Assembly (NCBI RefSeq): GCF_014207705.1
Contig: NZ_JACHIU010000001.1
Span: forward strand, 2,844,501 to 2,908,500
Reading direction: 5' to 3'
Length of the DNA stretch: 64,000 nucleotides
Source: Sphaerisporangium rubeum
Lineage (GTDB): Bacteria; Actinomycetota; Actinomycetes; Streptosporangiales; Streptosporangiaceae
The position numbers and the translations under genes are program-made. Below, one piece after another: positions 52,730 through 61,152 of the stretch. Positions within the stretch are counted from its first letter, which is position 1, and every line of letters starts with the position of its first letter. The notes under the pieces are model-generated. The model was not told the DNA's origin, searched no databases, and saw only the letters and a program-made list of their open reading frames with translations.

Positions 52730-53392
52730 TCAGCCGTACTGACGTCGTCCGCGTGGCAGGGACCAGCCGGTGAGGAGAAGGAACACCGCGAAGGCGGGGA
52801 GAAACGTGTAGTTCCAGATCTGTTCCCTGAGCACGATGAGCAGGACGGCCGTGACTATGTCGGCCACGAGCAGCGTCCCGTACAGCCACCGCCGGCCGTC
52901 GTGCGCGGGGTCGTCGGATCGCGCGAGCCGGAGGCAGAGCAGAGCGCCGGACAGGACGAAGAAGAAGGCGCTCACCGGCGACTTCTCCAGGTCCTGGGGG
53001 GTGAGTTCACCCAAGGATCCCGCCACGATGGAGTCCCAGGCGACGATGTGCCACCACCCGACCCCGAGGAGGGGGACATGGAGCAGAGGCACGGCCCACA
53101 AGGCGATACCGGCGGACACCGGACGGGACGGCGCGGCAGGTGGCACGGCGCGAACCTGCGCACCACCGTACGCGGGAGCCTGGCCGTACGGCGTGGACGG
53201 CGCGTAGGGATCAGGCAGACCGTACATGACGCCGTGCGGCGGACCGGCGGAAGGCGAGCCGGGGTGCTGCGTGTTCCGCGGCCGGGTGCGTGACCGCCGG
53301 TCGGCAAGCCAGCTGTCGACCGCGACCAAGGTCGCGACGAGGGTGAGGAGCGGGATCACCAAGAGGTCCATGACGGTACGGACCAGGTCCAT
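52730..53392 (-). CDS. Membrane protein of unknown function
   Basis: 220 residues with an N-terminal helix (about 8-25), a Pro/Tyr/Gly-rich cytoplasmic stretch (about 30-90) and four further hydrophobic helices (about 94-208). It is not a recognised family. It lies just upstream, on the same strand, of nothing obvious and 30 bases from the EACC1-like gene, with which it may be co-transcribed. Confidence 0.65.
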   Translation of the reverse strand: MDLVRTVMDLLVIPLLTLVATLVAVDSWLADRRSRTRPRNTQHPGSPSAGPPHGVMYGLPDPYAPSTPYGQAPAYGGAQVRAVPPAAPSRPVSAGIALWAVPLLHVPLLGVGWWHIVAWDSIVAGSLGELTPQDLEKSPVSAFFFVLSGALLCLRLARSDDPAHDGRRWLYGTLLVADIVTAVLLIVLREQIWNYTFLPAFAVFLLLTGWSLPRGRRQYG

Positions 53393-53421
53393 TGGGTCAG
53401 CATCGCATCGGCGTGGCCCTG

Positions 53422-53796
53422 CTACAAGGAGTGCCGGTGGTCGCCGTCGAACATCTCGGTCAGCCGTTCCGTGAGCTCGCGTGCGGCGGCGGGAGGCATG
53501 ACGGCGACCTCGTCGGCCGAGACGACGATCTCATGCTCGTCGCGGGTCAACCGTACGGTGACCTCCGCCGGCCGAGTGCCGAGCCAGGTCACGACCATGT
53601 CGGCGAAGGCGGCGGTCGCTACGCCTGAGGCCAGTGTCACCTGTAAGGAGTCCACCAGAGGGCCGAGGCGGTCTCCCTCCGTCTCGACCTCCACGATGCG
53701 CGCACGGCCCCGGATCGACCGCTCCTCGATCACTCGCTTGTGCAGCCGGCGTAACTCCCCCGGGTTCTCCGACCATGCGGTGACCACGAACGTCAT
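53422..53796 (-). CDS. EACC1-like protein (effector-associated constant component)
   Basis: 124 residues resembling the EACC1 family of actinobacterial conflict systems: an N-terminal beta-alpha part ending LVDSLQVTLASGVATAAFAD, a short hydrophobic segment MVVTWLGTRP, and the trailing strands AEVTVRLTRDEHEIVVSADE. In those systems EACC1 is encoded with protease, NACHT or other effector modules; here no effector is adjacent, only a membrane protein 29 bases downstream. Recognition is by pattern, without a database search. Confidence 0.65.
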   Translation of the reverse strand: MTFVVTAWSENPGELRRLHKRVIEERSIRGRARIVEVETEGDRLGPLVDSLQVTLASGVATAAFADMVVTWLGTRPAEVTVRLTRDEHEIVVSADEVAVMPPAAARELTERLTEMFDGDHRHSL

Positions 53797-53825
53797 ATGC
53801 CCTCATCACTGGAAGCGGGTGAACG

Positions 53826-55055
53826 TCACCAGTGTGACGCAGGATGATCCGGCAGCGATGATTCGTGACCCTCAATGAGGGGTGCGTGTCGTCGCATGGT
53901 GGCGATCATGGCGAGGACGCAGCCCGCGGTGTACAGAGCGGCGACGATGGAGAAGACCGCGCTCGGGGTGAGGGTCTCGGCGGCCGGGCCGCTGACGGCG
54001 AGGCCGATGGCGCCGGCGGCGAGGACGACCGTGGCGAAGGCGGACATGCCTTGGCTGCGCAGGGGTGGGGGGATGCGTTCGATCTGCATGGCGGCGCCTG
54101 GGCCGTTCAGGAGGCCGAGGAAGACGCCGGCGAGGAGGAGCATCACGCCGAGGGTGATGAGGCGGGTGTCGACGACGATGACCCACAGGGCCAGGGGCTC
54201 CAGGACGCAGCCGGCGAGGATGAGGCGGGTGCCGGTGAAGTGGCGGAGCAGGCCGAGGACGAGGATGTTGCCGGCCACGGCGCCGGCGCCGAAGAGCATC
54301 AGGAGCAGGCCCGCGGTCTCGGCCTGGCCGCCGTAGCGGAGGAAGGCCATCACGGGGATGGCGGCGAGGACGATCTGCACGGACATCTCGCAGGCGCACT
54401 GGCCGAACGTCCACGGTCGCAGGACGCGGTCGCGCAGGAGTACCGCGACACCGGCGGACACCTTGGCGGGGGTGGTTCGCGCGGGGCCGGTGGTGCGGAC
54501 GGCCAGGGTGACGAGCAGGGACGCGACCAGGAAGCTGGCGGCGTCGAGGACCAGGACCTGTGCGGCGCCTACCCAGGCGATGAGGACGGCCGCGACGGCG
54601 GGGCCGAGCAGTGCGGCGCTGCGGGCCGCGCCGACGAGCAAGGTGTTCGCACGTTCCAACGCGCGAAGACCGTCACCTGCCAGGGACGGCAGCAGCACGC
54701 GTTGCGCGGCGTGGTACGGCGCGAAGAAGGAGCCGACGAGGAACACGATGACGAGCAGCACGGGGAACGACAGCAGGTCGGCCGCGTACAGGGCCGGGAC
54801 GAGGCCGATGAGGAGGCCTTGGGCCAGGTCGGAGACCTGCATGACGCGCCGGGGACTGAACCTGGCGGCCAGTGCGCCGCCGGGGATGCCGCAGATCGCC
54901 ATGGCGGCCATCTGGGTGGCCAGCACGGCGCTCATCCGGCCGGCCGAGTGCGTGGTCTCCAAAACGAACCACGGCAGGGCCAGCCGGGTGGCGTGGTTGC
55001 CCGTGACCGAGATGGTCTCGGCCACGAGCAGTGCCGTCAGGGAGGGCCGCGCCAA
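53826..55055 (-). CDS. MFS transporter
   Basis: About 409 residues with 12 hydrophobic helices, of the MFS_3/enterobactin-exporter-like type (RPSLTALLVAETISVTGNHA start, ALPWFVLETTHSAGRMSAVL, GALAARFSPRRVMQVSD as motif A). The start is uncertain: TTG 55055 fits the family N-terminus and lies inside the end of the permease gene; an open frame extends to 55133. Being co-directional and overlapping with the PotC-type permease gene, it may belong to the same transcript. Confidence 0.82.
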   Translation of the reverse strand: MARPSLTALLVAETISVTGNHATRLALPWFVLETTHSAGRMSAVLATQMAAMAICGIPGGALAARFSPRRVMQVSDLAQGLLIGLVPALYAADLLSFPVLLVIVFLVGSFFAPYHAAQRVLLPSLAGDGLRALERANTLLVGAARSAALLGPAVAAVLIAWVGAAQVLVLDAASFLVASLLVTLAVRTTGPARTTPAKVSAGVAVLLRDRVLRPWTFGQCACEMSVQIVLAAIPVMAFLRYGGQAETAGLLLMLFGAGAVAGNILVLGLLRHFTGTRLILAGCVLEPLALWVIVVDTRLITLGVMLLLAGVFLGLLNGPGAAMQIERIPPPLRSQGMSAFATVVLAAGAIGLAVSGPAAETLTPSAVFSIVAALYTAGCVLAMIATMRRHAPLIEGHESSLPDHPASHW

Positions 55056-55062
55056 CGGTAGG

Positions 55063-55977
55063 TCACATCGAGGCCATGTCCCGTAGGGCGGCGGTCGAGC
55101 CCCGGCGGCGCAGGACGAGCCAGGCGAGGACAAGGGCCAGAGCGGAGGCGGCGAGCAGCAGGGTCGCCAGCGCGTTGAGCGCTGGGGTGGGGGCGGTGCG
55201 GACGGCGCTGTACAGCTTGATGGGGACGGTCACCGAGGACGCGTCGGGGGACAGGAAGGCGCTGATCACGAAATCGTCCATGGAGGACGCGAACACGATC
55301 ATGGCGCTGGCGAAGACGGCGGGGGTGAGCAGGGGGAGCACGACCAGGCGCAGCGCCTGCAGGCGCGAGGCGCCGAGGTCGCGGGCCGCGGTCTCGTACT
55401 CGTCGCCGATGGACGCCAGGCGCGAACGGACGATGATCACGACGTAGGAGACGGAGAACGTGACGTGGCCGAGGACCATGGCGGGACGGCCGAGCGGCAC
55501 GAACAGATAGAGGTTGGTGAACACCAGGTAGAGCGCGCTGCCCATGACGATCTCGGGGGTGGCGAGCGGCAGCAGCATCAGGCCGCCGGCCGCGCGGCCG
55601 GTGCGGCCGCGCCACCGGGCCAGGCCGATGGCCAGGGCCACGCCGAGCGGGGTGGCGACCAGGGTGGTCAGGGCCGCGAGGACCAGGCTGTTGACGAGCG
55701 CGGTGTGCAGGCCGGGGTCGGCGGCGACAGACGCCGGGTCGCCGGCGTACCAGCGCAGGGAGAAGCCCTGCCAGGTGCTGCGTGAGCGGCCGGCGTTGAA
55801 GGAGAACTGCACGGCGACGAGGACGGGGAGGAGCGACCAGGCGACGTACAGCCAGGTGAGGGTGGCGAGGACCACGGGGCCGCGGCGGACGGCACGGCGC
55901 CGGGAACGCTCCTCGCGAACGCGCGGTCGTGGTCCGCGCGGCGGGTGCTCATGGCGTCGTACGTCGTGGGTCGTCAT
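55063..55977 (-). CDS. potC: PotC-type ABC importer permease
   Basis: 304 residues: a long basic N-terminal tail, then six membrane helices. The cytoplasmic EAA loop reads YETAARDLGASRLQALRLVVLPLL (about 190-213), and SFNAGRSRSTWQGFSLRWY is the typical first periplasmic loop of spermidine/putrescine-type permeases. ATG overlaps the upstream permease stop (ATGA). Confidence 0.9.
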   Translation of the reverse strand: MTTHDVRRHEHPPRGPRPRVREERSRRRAVRRGPVVLATLTWLYVAWSLLPVLVAVQFSFNAGRSRSTWQGFSLRWYAGDPASVAADPGLHTALVNSLVLAALTTLVATPLGVALAIGLARWRGRTGRAAGGLMLLPLATPEIVMGSALYLVFTNLYLFVPLGRPAMVLGHVTFSVSYVVIIVRSRLASIGDEYETAARDLGASRLQALRLVVLPLLTPAVFASAMIVFASSMDDFVISAFLSPDASSVTVPIKLYSAVRTAPTPALNALATLLLAASALALVLAWLVLRRRGSTAALRDMASM

Positions 55978-56894
55978 GTGAGGTCGCGTTCCGCGCGGCG
56001 GGTGGCGATGAGGTAGTAGGCCATGAGGGCCATCAGCAGAGCGGAGAGGATCAGCACGAGGGAGGCGCCGAGTTCCTTCCTGGAACCGCCGAGGAGGTAG
56101 AACTCGATCTGGTTGCCGACCATGGTGGTGGTGGGGGAGCCGGAGACCAGGGTGGTGGTGTAGTAGTCGCCGAACATCGGCAGTGCCGTGATGGCGGCGG
56201 CGGTCATCAGGCCGTGGCGGGACAGCGGCAGGGTGACGTGCCAGAACGCGCGAGCGCCGGTGCAGCCGAGGTCGCGCGCGGCCTCGAGCAGGCGCTCGTC
56301 GACCCGGTCGAGGGTGGAGAACAGCGGGACGATGAAGAACGGGATGTAGCCGTAGACCAGCGCGAGGATCACGGTGTACGGGTTGCCGGACAGCCAGCGC
56401 ACCGGCTCGCTGATCAGGTGGCCCGCCATGAGCAGGTCGTTGACGTAGCCGTCGTCCTGCAGCAGGTTGAGCCAGGCGAGCATGCGCGTGATGTAGTTGA
56501 TCCACCACGGCGCGAGCACCAGCGCGAGCAGCAGGCCTTTGCGGCGGCCGGCGTGCCGGGCCAGGTAGTAGGCCACCGGGTAGCCGATCAGTACGCACAC
56601 GGTGAGCGCGACGCCGACGTACAGCAGGGTGCGCAGGAACACCGGCCGCAGGTCGCCGGTGAGGCTGCGCTGTACGACCTCGCCGAACGTCGTGACGTCC
56701 CAGTAGCGCGGGTCCCACTCGGGGATCGGCGCGTTGAACAGCGGGTCGGTGTAGCCGAACGCCACGGCGGCCACCGCGTAGAACGGCACCGCGAACAGCG
56801 CCAGCAGCCACAGCGTGCCGGGTGCCGCGAGCGCGGCCCACAGCCCGGTGCGCGCCACGCCGCGCCGCGCCGTCGCGCGTCCGGTCACCCTCAC
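55974..56894 (-). CDS. potB: PotB-type ABC importer permease
   Basis: 306 residues with six membrane helices and the EAA loop LLEAARDLGCTGARAFWHVTLP (about residues 202-223). The first periplasmic loop WDVTTFGEVVQRSL is also typical. It pairs with PotC. No ATP-binding PotA gene is present next to it, so the ATPase must be encoded elsewhere. Confidence 0.9.
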   Translation of the reverse strand: MRVTGRATARRGVARTGLWAALAAPGTLWLLALFAVPFYAVAAVAFGYTDPLFNAPIPEWDPRYWDVTTFGEVVQRSLTGDLRPVFLRTLLYVGVALTVCVLIGYPVAYYLARHAGRRKGLLLALVLAPWWINYITRMLAWLNLLQDDGYVNDLLMAGHLISEPVRWLSGNPYTVILALVYGYIPFFIVPLFSTLDRVDERLLEAARDLGCTGARAFWHVTLPLSRHGLMTAAAITALPMFGDYYTTTLVSGSPTTTMVGNQIEFYLLGGSRKELGASLVLILSALLMALMAYYLIATRRAERDLT

Positions 56895-56981
56895 CCGTTC
56901 ACCGCCTCGTCATCCGATCCTCTATCGTTTCCCACCCCCCGTCCGTTGCGCCGCCTGGTGTCCGCCACCGGCCGCCGGTTG

Positions 56982-58208
56982 TCAGCGTCCGGCCTTGAAC
57001 GCGGCCCAGGCGTCGTTCCACAGGGCTTCGGCGGGTGGGCTGATCTGGAGGATCTGCAGGCTGCGCGCGTAGACGTCAGGGGTAACAATGGTGGATTTGA
57101 GCTGTTCTGTCACGAATCCATCGGTCACCATCTTCTCCGGCGTGATGGCGGTGAGCGCCGGCTGATAGCCGGTGTAGGAGAAGTTCTGCTCGGCGACCTT
57201 GGGATCGAGCAGGTGGTCGATGAACATGTGCGCCAGCACCGGCTTGGTGGCGTTGCGCGGCACAGCCATGGTGTCGGTGCCGACCACGCCGAGGGACGCG
57301 TCGGGGTACCAGTAGCCGAGCACCTCGGCGTCCACACCCTTCGGCAGGTACGCCTGCGCGTTGATCATGTCGCCGGACCAGCAGTGATGCACGGTGGCCT
57401 GGCCCTCGGCGACGAGCTGGTAGGCGGAGATGCCGACCTTGACGCCGGTGCGGGGGATCAGCTCGGCCAGCCACGCGCCGGCCTGCTTGATCTTGGCGGG
57501 GTCCTCGGTGTTGATGTCGGTGACCCCGTTGCGCAGCATCGCCAGCGCCAGCCCCTCGCGCGCGTCGTCGATGACGTACGACTTCCCCTTGTACGCGGCG
57601 TCCCACAGCAGGTCGTACCCGTTGGACGGCAGACTCTTCACCCGGTCGGCGCGGTAGCCGATGCCGGAGGTGTAGGCGTTGTACGGCACGGTGTACCGCG
57701 AGCCCTTGTCGTAGAACGGGTCGCGCAGCTGCGGCCAGACCCCGGCGAGGTGCGGCAGGTAGGACGCGTTGAGCGGCTGGAGCAGCTTGCCGACGGCGGC
57801 CTTGGCGATGACGTCCGGCGTGGGGAAGCACACGTCGAAGCCCTCGCCTGCGGTGCGCAGCTTGGCGATCATCTCGTCCATCGTGGTGAACACGGTGACC
57901 TCGACCTCGACGCCGTGCTCCTTGCCGAACGCCTTGCACACGTCAGGAGAGATGTACTCGGCGTAGTTGAGCAGCTTGAGCGTGCCGCCCTTCTCCGGCT
58001 CGAGGCCGCTCGCGACGGCCGGCACGTCGGCGTGCAGCGGCAGCGTCGCGGGGGAGGTGGGACGGCTCAGCGGCACGGCGGACGCGGCGGCGGCGCGGCG
58101 TCCCGGTCGTTCCCCGCCGCACGCCGCGGCGAGACCTGTCAGCGTGGTCAGCCCTGCGACCTGCAGGAACAGGCGCCGGTTCAGTGGGTCGCGTGGGTGG
58201 GGGGGCAT
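56982..58208 (-). CDS. potD: PotD-type solute-binding lipoprotein
   Basis: 408 residues. A twin-arginine-like start NRRLFLQVAG is followed by a lipobox LAAAC (Cys about residue 30), so the protein is probably exported folded and lipid-anchored. The body is a spermidine/putrescine-type periplasmic-binding fold (LKLLNYAEYISPDVCKAF, PYNAYTSGIGYRADRVK, DPKVAEQNFSYTGYQPAL). With the divergent catabolic genes, the ligand is probably an amine or quaternary ammonium compound rather than polyamine itself. Confidence 0.9.
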   Translation of the reverse strand: MPPHPRDPLNRRLFLQVAGLTTLTGLAAACGGERPGRRAAAASAVPLSRPTSPATLPLHADVPAVASGLEPEKGGTLKLLNYAEYISPDVCKAFGKEHGVEVEVTVFTTMDEMIAKLRTAGEGFDVCFPTPDVIAKAAVGKLLQPLNASYLPHLAGVWPQLRDPFYDKGSRYTVPYNAYTSGIGYRADRVKSLPSNGYDLLWDAAYKGKSYVIDDAREGLALAMLRNGVTDINTEDPAKIKQAGAWLAELIPRTGVKVGISAYQLVAEGQATVHHCWSGDMINAQAYLPKGVDAEVLGYWYPDASLGVVGTDTMAVPRNATKPVLAHMFIDHLLDPKVAEQNFSYTGYQPALTAITPEKMVTDGFVTEQLKSTIVTPDVYARSLQILQISPPAEALWNDAWAAFKAGR

Positions 58209-58242
58209 GCGCGGCTCATTTCTGGCATCAGGTCACCTCTTG

Positions 58243-58272
58243 CCAGACTGACTGGTTAACCAGTTAGTCTGG
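58243..58272. promoter_or_regulatory. 30-bp palindrome with TGACTG-N6-CAGTTA core, site 3
   Basis: An almost perfect 30-base palindrome lies midway between the divergent potD and FAD oxidoreductase genes. It has CCAGAC/GTCTGG outer arms and a core TGACTGGTTAACCAGTTA (58249-58266), one base off the motif seen at 33426 and 51520. It should regulate both directions. Confidence 0.7.
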
Positions 58273-58363
58273 TGTGGAGGGTCCGCCGCCACAAGGCTCT
58301 CAGACCAAGTTTTCCGGGTCGGGGCAAAACGGTACCCCGAACGTGGCAGGAAGGGCCCGGCCA

Positions 58364-59980
58364 GTGGACCGGAGCGACCGAACAGCAACCACCTACGACG
58401 CGATCATCGTCGGTGGCGGGCACAACGGGCTCGTCGCCGCCGCCTACCTCGCGCGGACGGGGCTGCGGCCCCTCGTGCTGGAGGCCCGCGCCGTCACCGG
58501 CGGCGCCGCCACCACCGAGACGCCATGGGGACCGGAGTTCAAGGTCACCGCACTGTCGTACGTGATGAGCCTCATGCCCCCCACGATCCTGAACGACCTG
58601 CGGCTGGCCGAGCACGGCTACCGGGTCGTCCCCATGGGCCCCGACTTCATGCCGTTCCCGGACGGCAGGTCGCTGATGCTCACCGGGGACGAGCGCCACG
58701 ACCACGCCGAGCTGTCGGTGTTCGGCCGCGGGGACGCCGACGCCATGCCGCGGTACGAGGCGTGGCTGCGCGGCGTCGGCGACGTGCTCGCGCCTCTGCT
58801 GATGAAGACCCCGCCGAACGTCGGCTCCATGCGGCCGCGTGACCTGATGGGCCAGCTGCGGCTGGCGTGGGCCATGCGGGGGCTGCGCACGCGCGGCGCG
58901 GCGGACGCGGTCCGGCTGTTCACCATGTCGATCTCCGACCTGCTCGACGAGTGGTTCGAGTCGCCACAGGTCAAAGGCACCATGGCGATCAACGGCGTCA
59001 TCGGCACGTGGGCCGGGCCGGCCGAGCCCGGCACGGCGTACGTCATGATGCACCACACCATCGGTGACGTCGGCGACGGCAAGATGGGGAGCTGGGGGTA
59101 CCCGATCGGCGGCATGGGTGCGGTGTCGGCCGCGATCCGCCGGTCCGCGGAGGCGTTCGGCGCGCACGTGCTCACCGACGCCAAGGTGGAACGCATCGCC
59201 GTGCGCGGCGGACGGGTCACCGGTGTCGCGCTCGCCGACGGCCGTGAGTTCACCGCGCCGGTCGTGGTGGCCGCCACCCACCCGAGGATCACGTTCCTCG
59301 ATCAGATCGAGCGGGCCGAACTGCCGGACGACTTCGTGGCCGACATCGAGCGGTGGCGGTCGCGCAGCGGCGTCGTGAAGATCAACGTAGCCCTGTCGCG
59401 GCTGCCGCGGTTCGCCTCGCGGCCCGATCTCGCGCCGGAGCAGCTCAGCGGGTCGGTGGAGCTGTGCCACGACCTGGAGTACGTCGAGCGGGCCTTCCAG
59501 GACGCGCGCGAGGGACGTCCCGCCGCGGCGCCGTTCTCCGACAGCGTCATCCCCTCCATCCTCGACCCGAGCCTGTGTCCGCCAGGCACGCACGTCATGT
59601 CGATGTTCACGCAGTGGGTGCCGCACACCTGGTCGGCCGAGCCGCACGAGGCGGAGCTCGACGCGTACGCCGACCGGGTGATCGGGCTGTACGACGACCT
59701 GGCCCCCGGCTTCAAGGCGTCGGTGCTGCACCGGCAGGTCATCGGGCCGCACCGGATGGAACAGCAGTACGGCCTGGTCGGCGGCAACATCTTTCACGGC
59801 GAGCTGTCGGCCGACCAGCTCTTCCACCTGCGGCCGGCCCCCGGGTACGCCGGCTACACCACGCCGGTGCGCGGCCTGTACCAGTGCTCGTCGGCCACGC
59901 ACGGCGGCGGCGGGGTCACCGGCATCGCCGGGTACCTGTGCTCACAGCGGATCCTGCGCGACCGGAGGTGGCGACGATGA
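58364..59980 (+). CDS. Phytoene-desaturase-like FAD-dependent oxidoreductase
   Basis: About 538 residues, paralogue of the 23151 gene. N-terminal dinucleotide motif VGGGHNGLVAAAYLARTG, GDGKMGSWGYPIGGMGAVSAA near residue 235, and C-terminal CSSATHGGGGVTGIAGYL. The family includes amine-oxidising flavoproteins, so oxidation of an amine intermediate is plausible in this cluster. GTG 58364 after AAGGG is preferred; the frame extends to 58274, into the palindrome region. Overlaps the Rieske gene by four bases. Confidence 0.85.
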   Translation: MDRSDRTATTYDAIIVGGGHNGLVAAAYLARTGLRPLVLEARAVTGGAATTETPWGPEFKVTALSYVMSLMPPTILNDLRLAEHGYRVVPMGPDFMPFPDGRSLMLTGDERHDHAELSVFGRGDADAMPRYEAWLRGVGDVLAPLLMKTPPNVGSMRPRDLMGQLRLAWAMRGLRTRGAADAVRLFTMSISDLLDEWFESPQVKGTMAINGVIGTWAGPAEPGTAYVMMHHTIGDVGDGKMGSWGYPIGGMGAVSAAIRRSAEAFGAHVLTDAKVERIAVRGGRVTGVALADGREFTAPVVVAATHPRITFLDQIERAELPDDFVADIERWRSRSGVVKINVALSRLPRFASRPDLAPEQLSGSVELCHDLEYVERAFQDAREGRPAAAPFSDSVIPSILDPSLCPPGTHVMSMFTQWVPHTWSAEPHEAELDAYADRVIGLYDDLAPGFKASVLHRQVIGPHRMEQQYGLVGGNIFHGELSADQLFHLRPAPGYAGYTTPVRGLYQCSSATHGGGGVTGIAGYLCSQRILRDRRWRR

Positions 59981-61152
59981 CCGGCACGGCACGAGGACGC
60001 ACCGCACCCCTCGACCTCGATCAGGTGCGTGCCGCCGTCGTCCCGCCAGGCACGATGCTGCCGGCCGCCGCGTACCTGTCCGACGACGTGCTCGCCTTCG
60101 AACGCGAGGTGATCCTCGCCGGCGGCTGGGTCTGCGCGGGACGGTCGTCCGACCTCGGGCCGCGCTCGCGCAAGGCGGTCGCCGTCGGCGACGACAGTGT
60201 GCTGCTGGTGCGCGACGAGGACGGCACCCTGCGCGGCTTCTCTAACGTCTGCCGGCACCGCGGCCACGAACTGCTGCCGTGCGGCTCGACGGCCACCGGC
60301 CGCCTCATCACCTGCCCCTACCACAACTGGGTCTACGACCTCACCGGCGCGCTGCGCCGCGTGCCGCGCTCCGGCGACGCCTTCGACACAGGCGCGCTCG
60401 GCCTGGTGCCGGCCGCCGTGGCGGAGTGGCACGGCTTCGTGTTCGTCAACGCCTCCGGTGACGCGCCGCCGCTGCCGGAGTACCTCGCGGGCCTTGAGGA
60501 GATCGTCGCGCCGTACGAGATGGAACGCCTCACGGTCGCCGCCACGCACGAGTACGACCTCGCGGCCAACTGGAAGCTCGCGGTGGAGAACTACCACGAG
60601 TGCTACCACTGTCCCGCCATCCACCCGGAGCTGTGCCGGGTGTCCCCGCCGGACAGCGGCGACAACCACCCGCCGACGGGGCTGTGGGCCGGCGGCAGCA
60701 TGACCCTGGTGGACGGCGCCGACACCATGTCGATGACCGGCGCGTCCGGCGGGACGCACCTGCGGGGGATCACCGGCACGCTGCGGCGCAAGGTCGAGTA
60801 CATCCAGCTCTATCCGAACCTGCTGCTCAGCATGCACCCCGACTACGTCATGACCCACGTGCTCGAACCGGTCACCGCGGGACACACCAAGGTCACCTGC
60901 CAGTGGCTGTTCCCGCCGGAGGCGGCCGGCGCCGACCCCTCGTACGCGGTGGACTTCTGGGACGTCACCAACCGCCAGGACTGGGAGGCGTGCGAAGGCG
61001 TGCAGCGCGGCGTCGCGTCCCGCGGCTACGTGCCGGGCCCGTTCGCCCCCGAGGAGGAGGTCACCAACCAGTGGATCGCCTGGGTCGGCGCCGCATACCT
61101 GACCGGCCGGTTGCCGGCGGTCGAAAGGAACGAAGATGTCCGTCGCCAGTGA
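59977..61152 (+). CDS. Rieske non-heme iron oxygenase, alpha subunit
   Basis: 391 residues. The Rieske centre ligands are CRHRGHELLPCG...CPYHNWVYDL (about residues 91-118). The catalytic iron site has ANWKLAVENYHECYHCPAIHPEL (about 189-211), with the bridging Glu/Asp position and two His. The ENYHECYHCPAIHPEL form is close to that of choline monooxygenase and glycine-betaine/stachydrine demethylases. A reductase partner is not adjacent. ATG overlaps the upstream stop (ATGA). Confidence 0.9.
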   Translation: MTGTARGRTAPLDLDQVRAAVVPPGTMLPAAAYLSDDVLAFEREVILAGGWVCAGRSSDLGPRSRKAVAVGDDSVLLVRDEDGTLRGFSNVCRHRGHELLPCGSTATGRLITCPYHNWVYDLTGALRRVPRSGDAFDTGALGLVPAAVAEWHGFVFVNASGDAPPLPEYLAGLEEIVAPYEMERLTVAATHEYDLAANWKLAVENYHECYHCPAIHPELCRVSPPDSGDNHPPTGLWAGGSMTLVDGADTMSMTGASGGTHLRGITGTLRRKVEYIQLYPNLLLSMHPDYVMTHVLEPVTAGHTKVTCQWLFPPEAAGADPSYAVDFWDVTNRQDWEACEGVQRGVASRGYVPGPFAPEEEVTNQWIAWVGAAYLTGRLPAVERNEDVRRQ

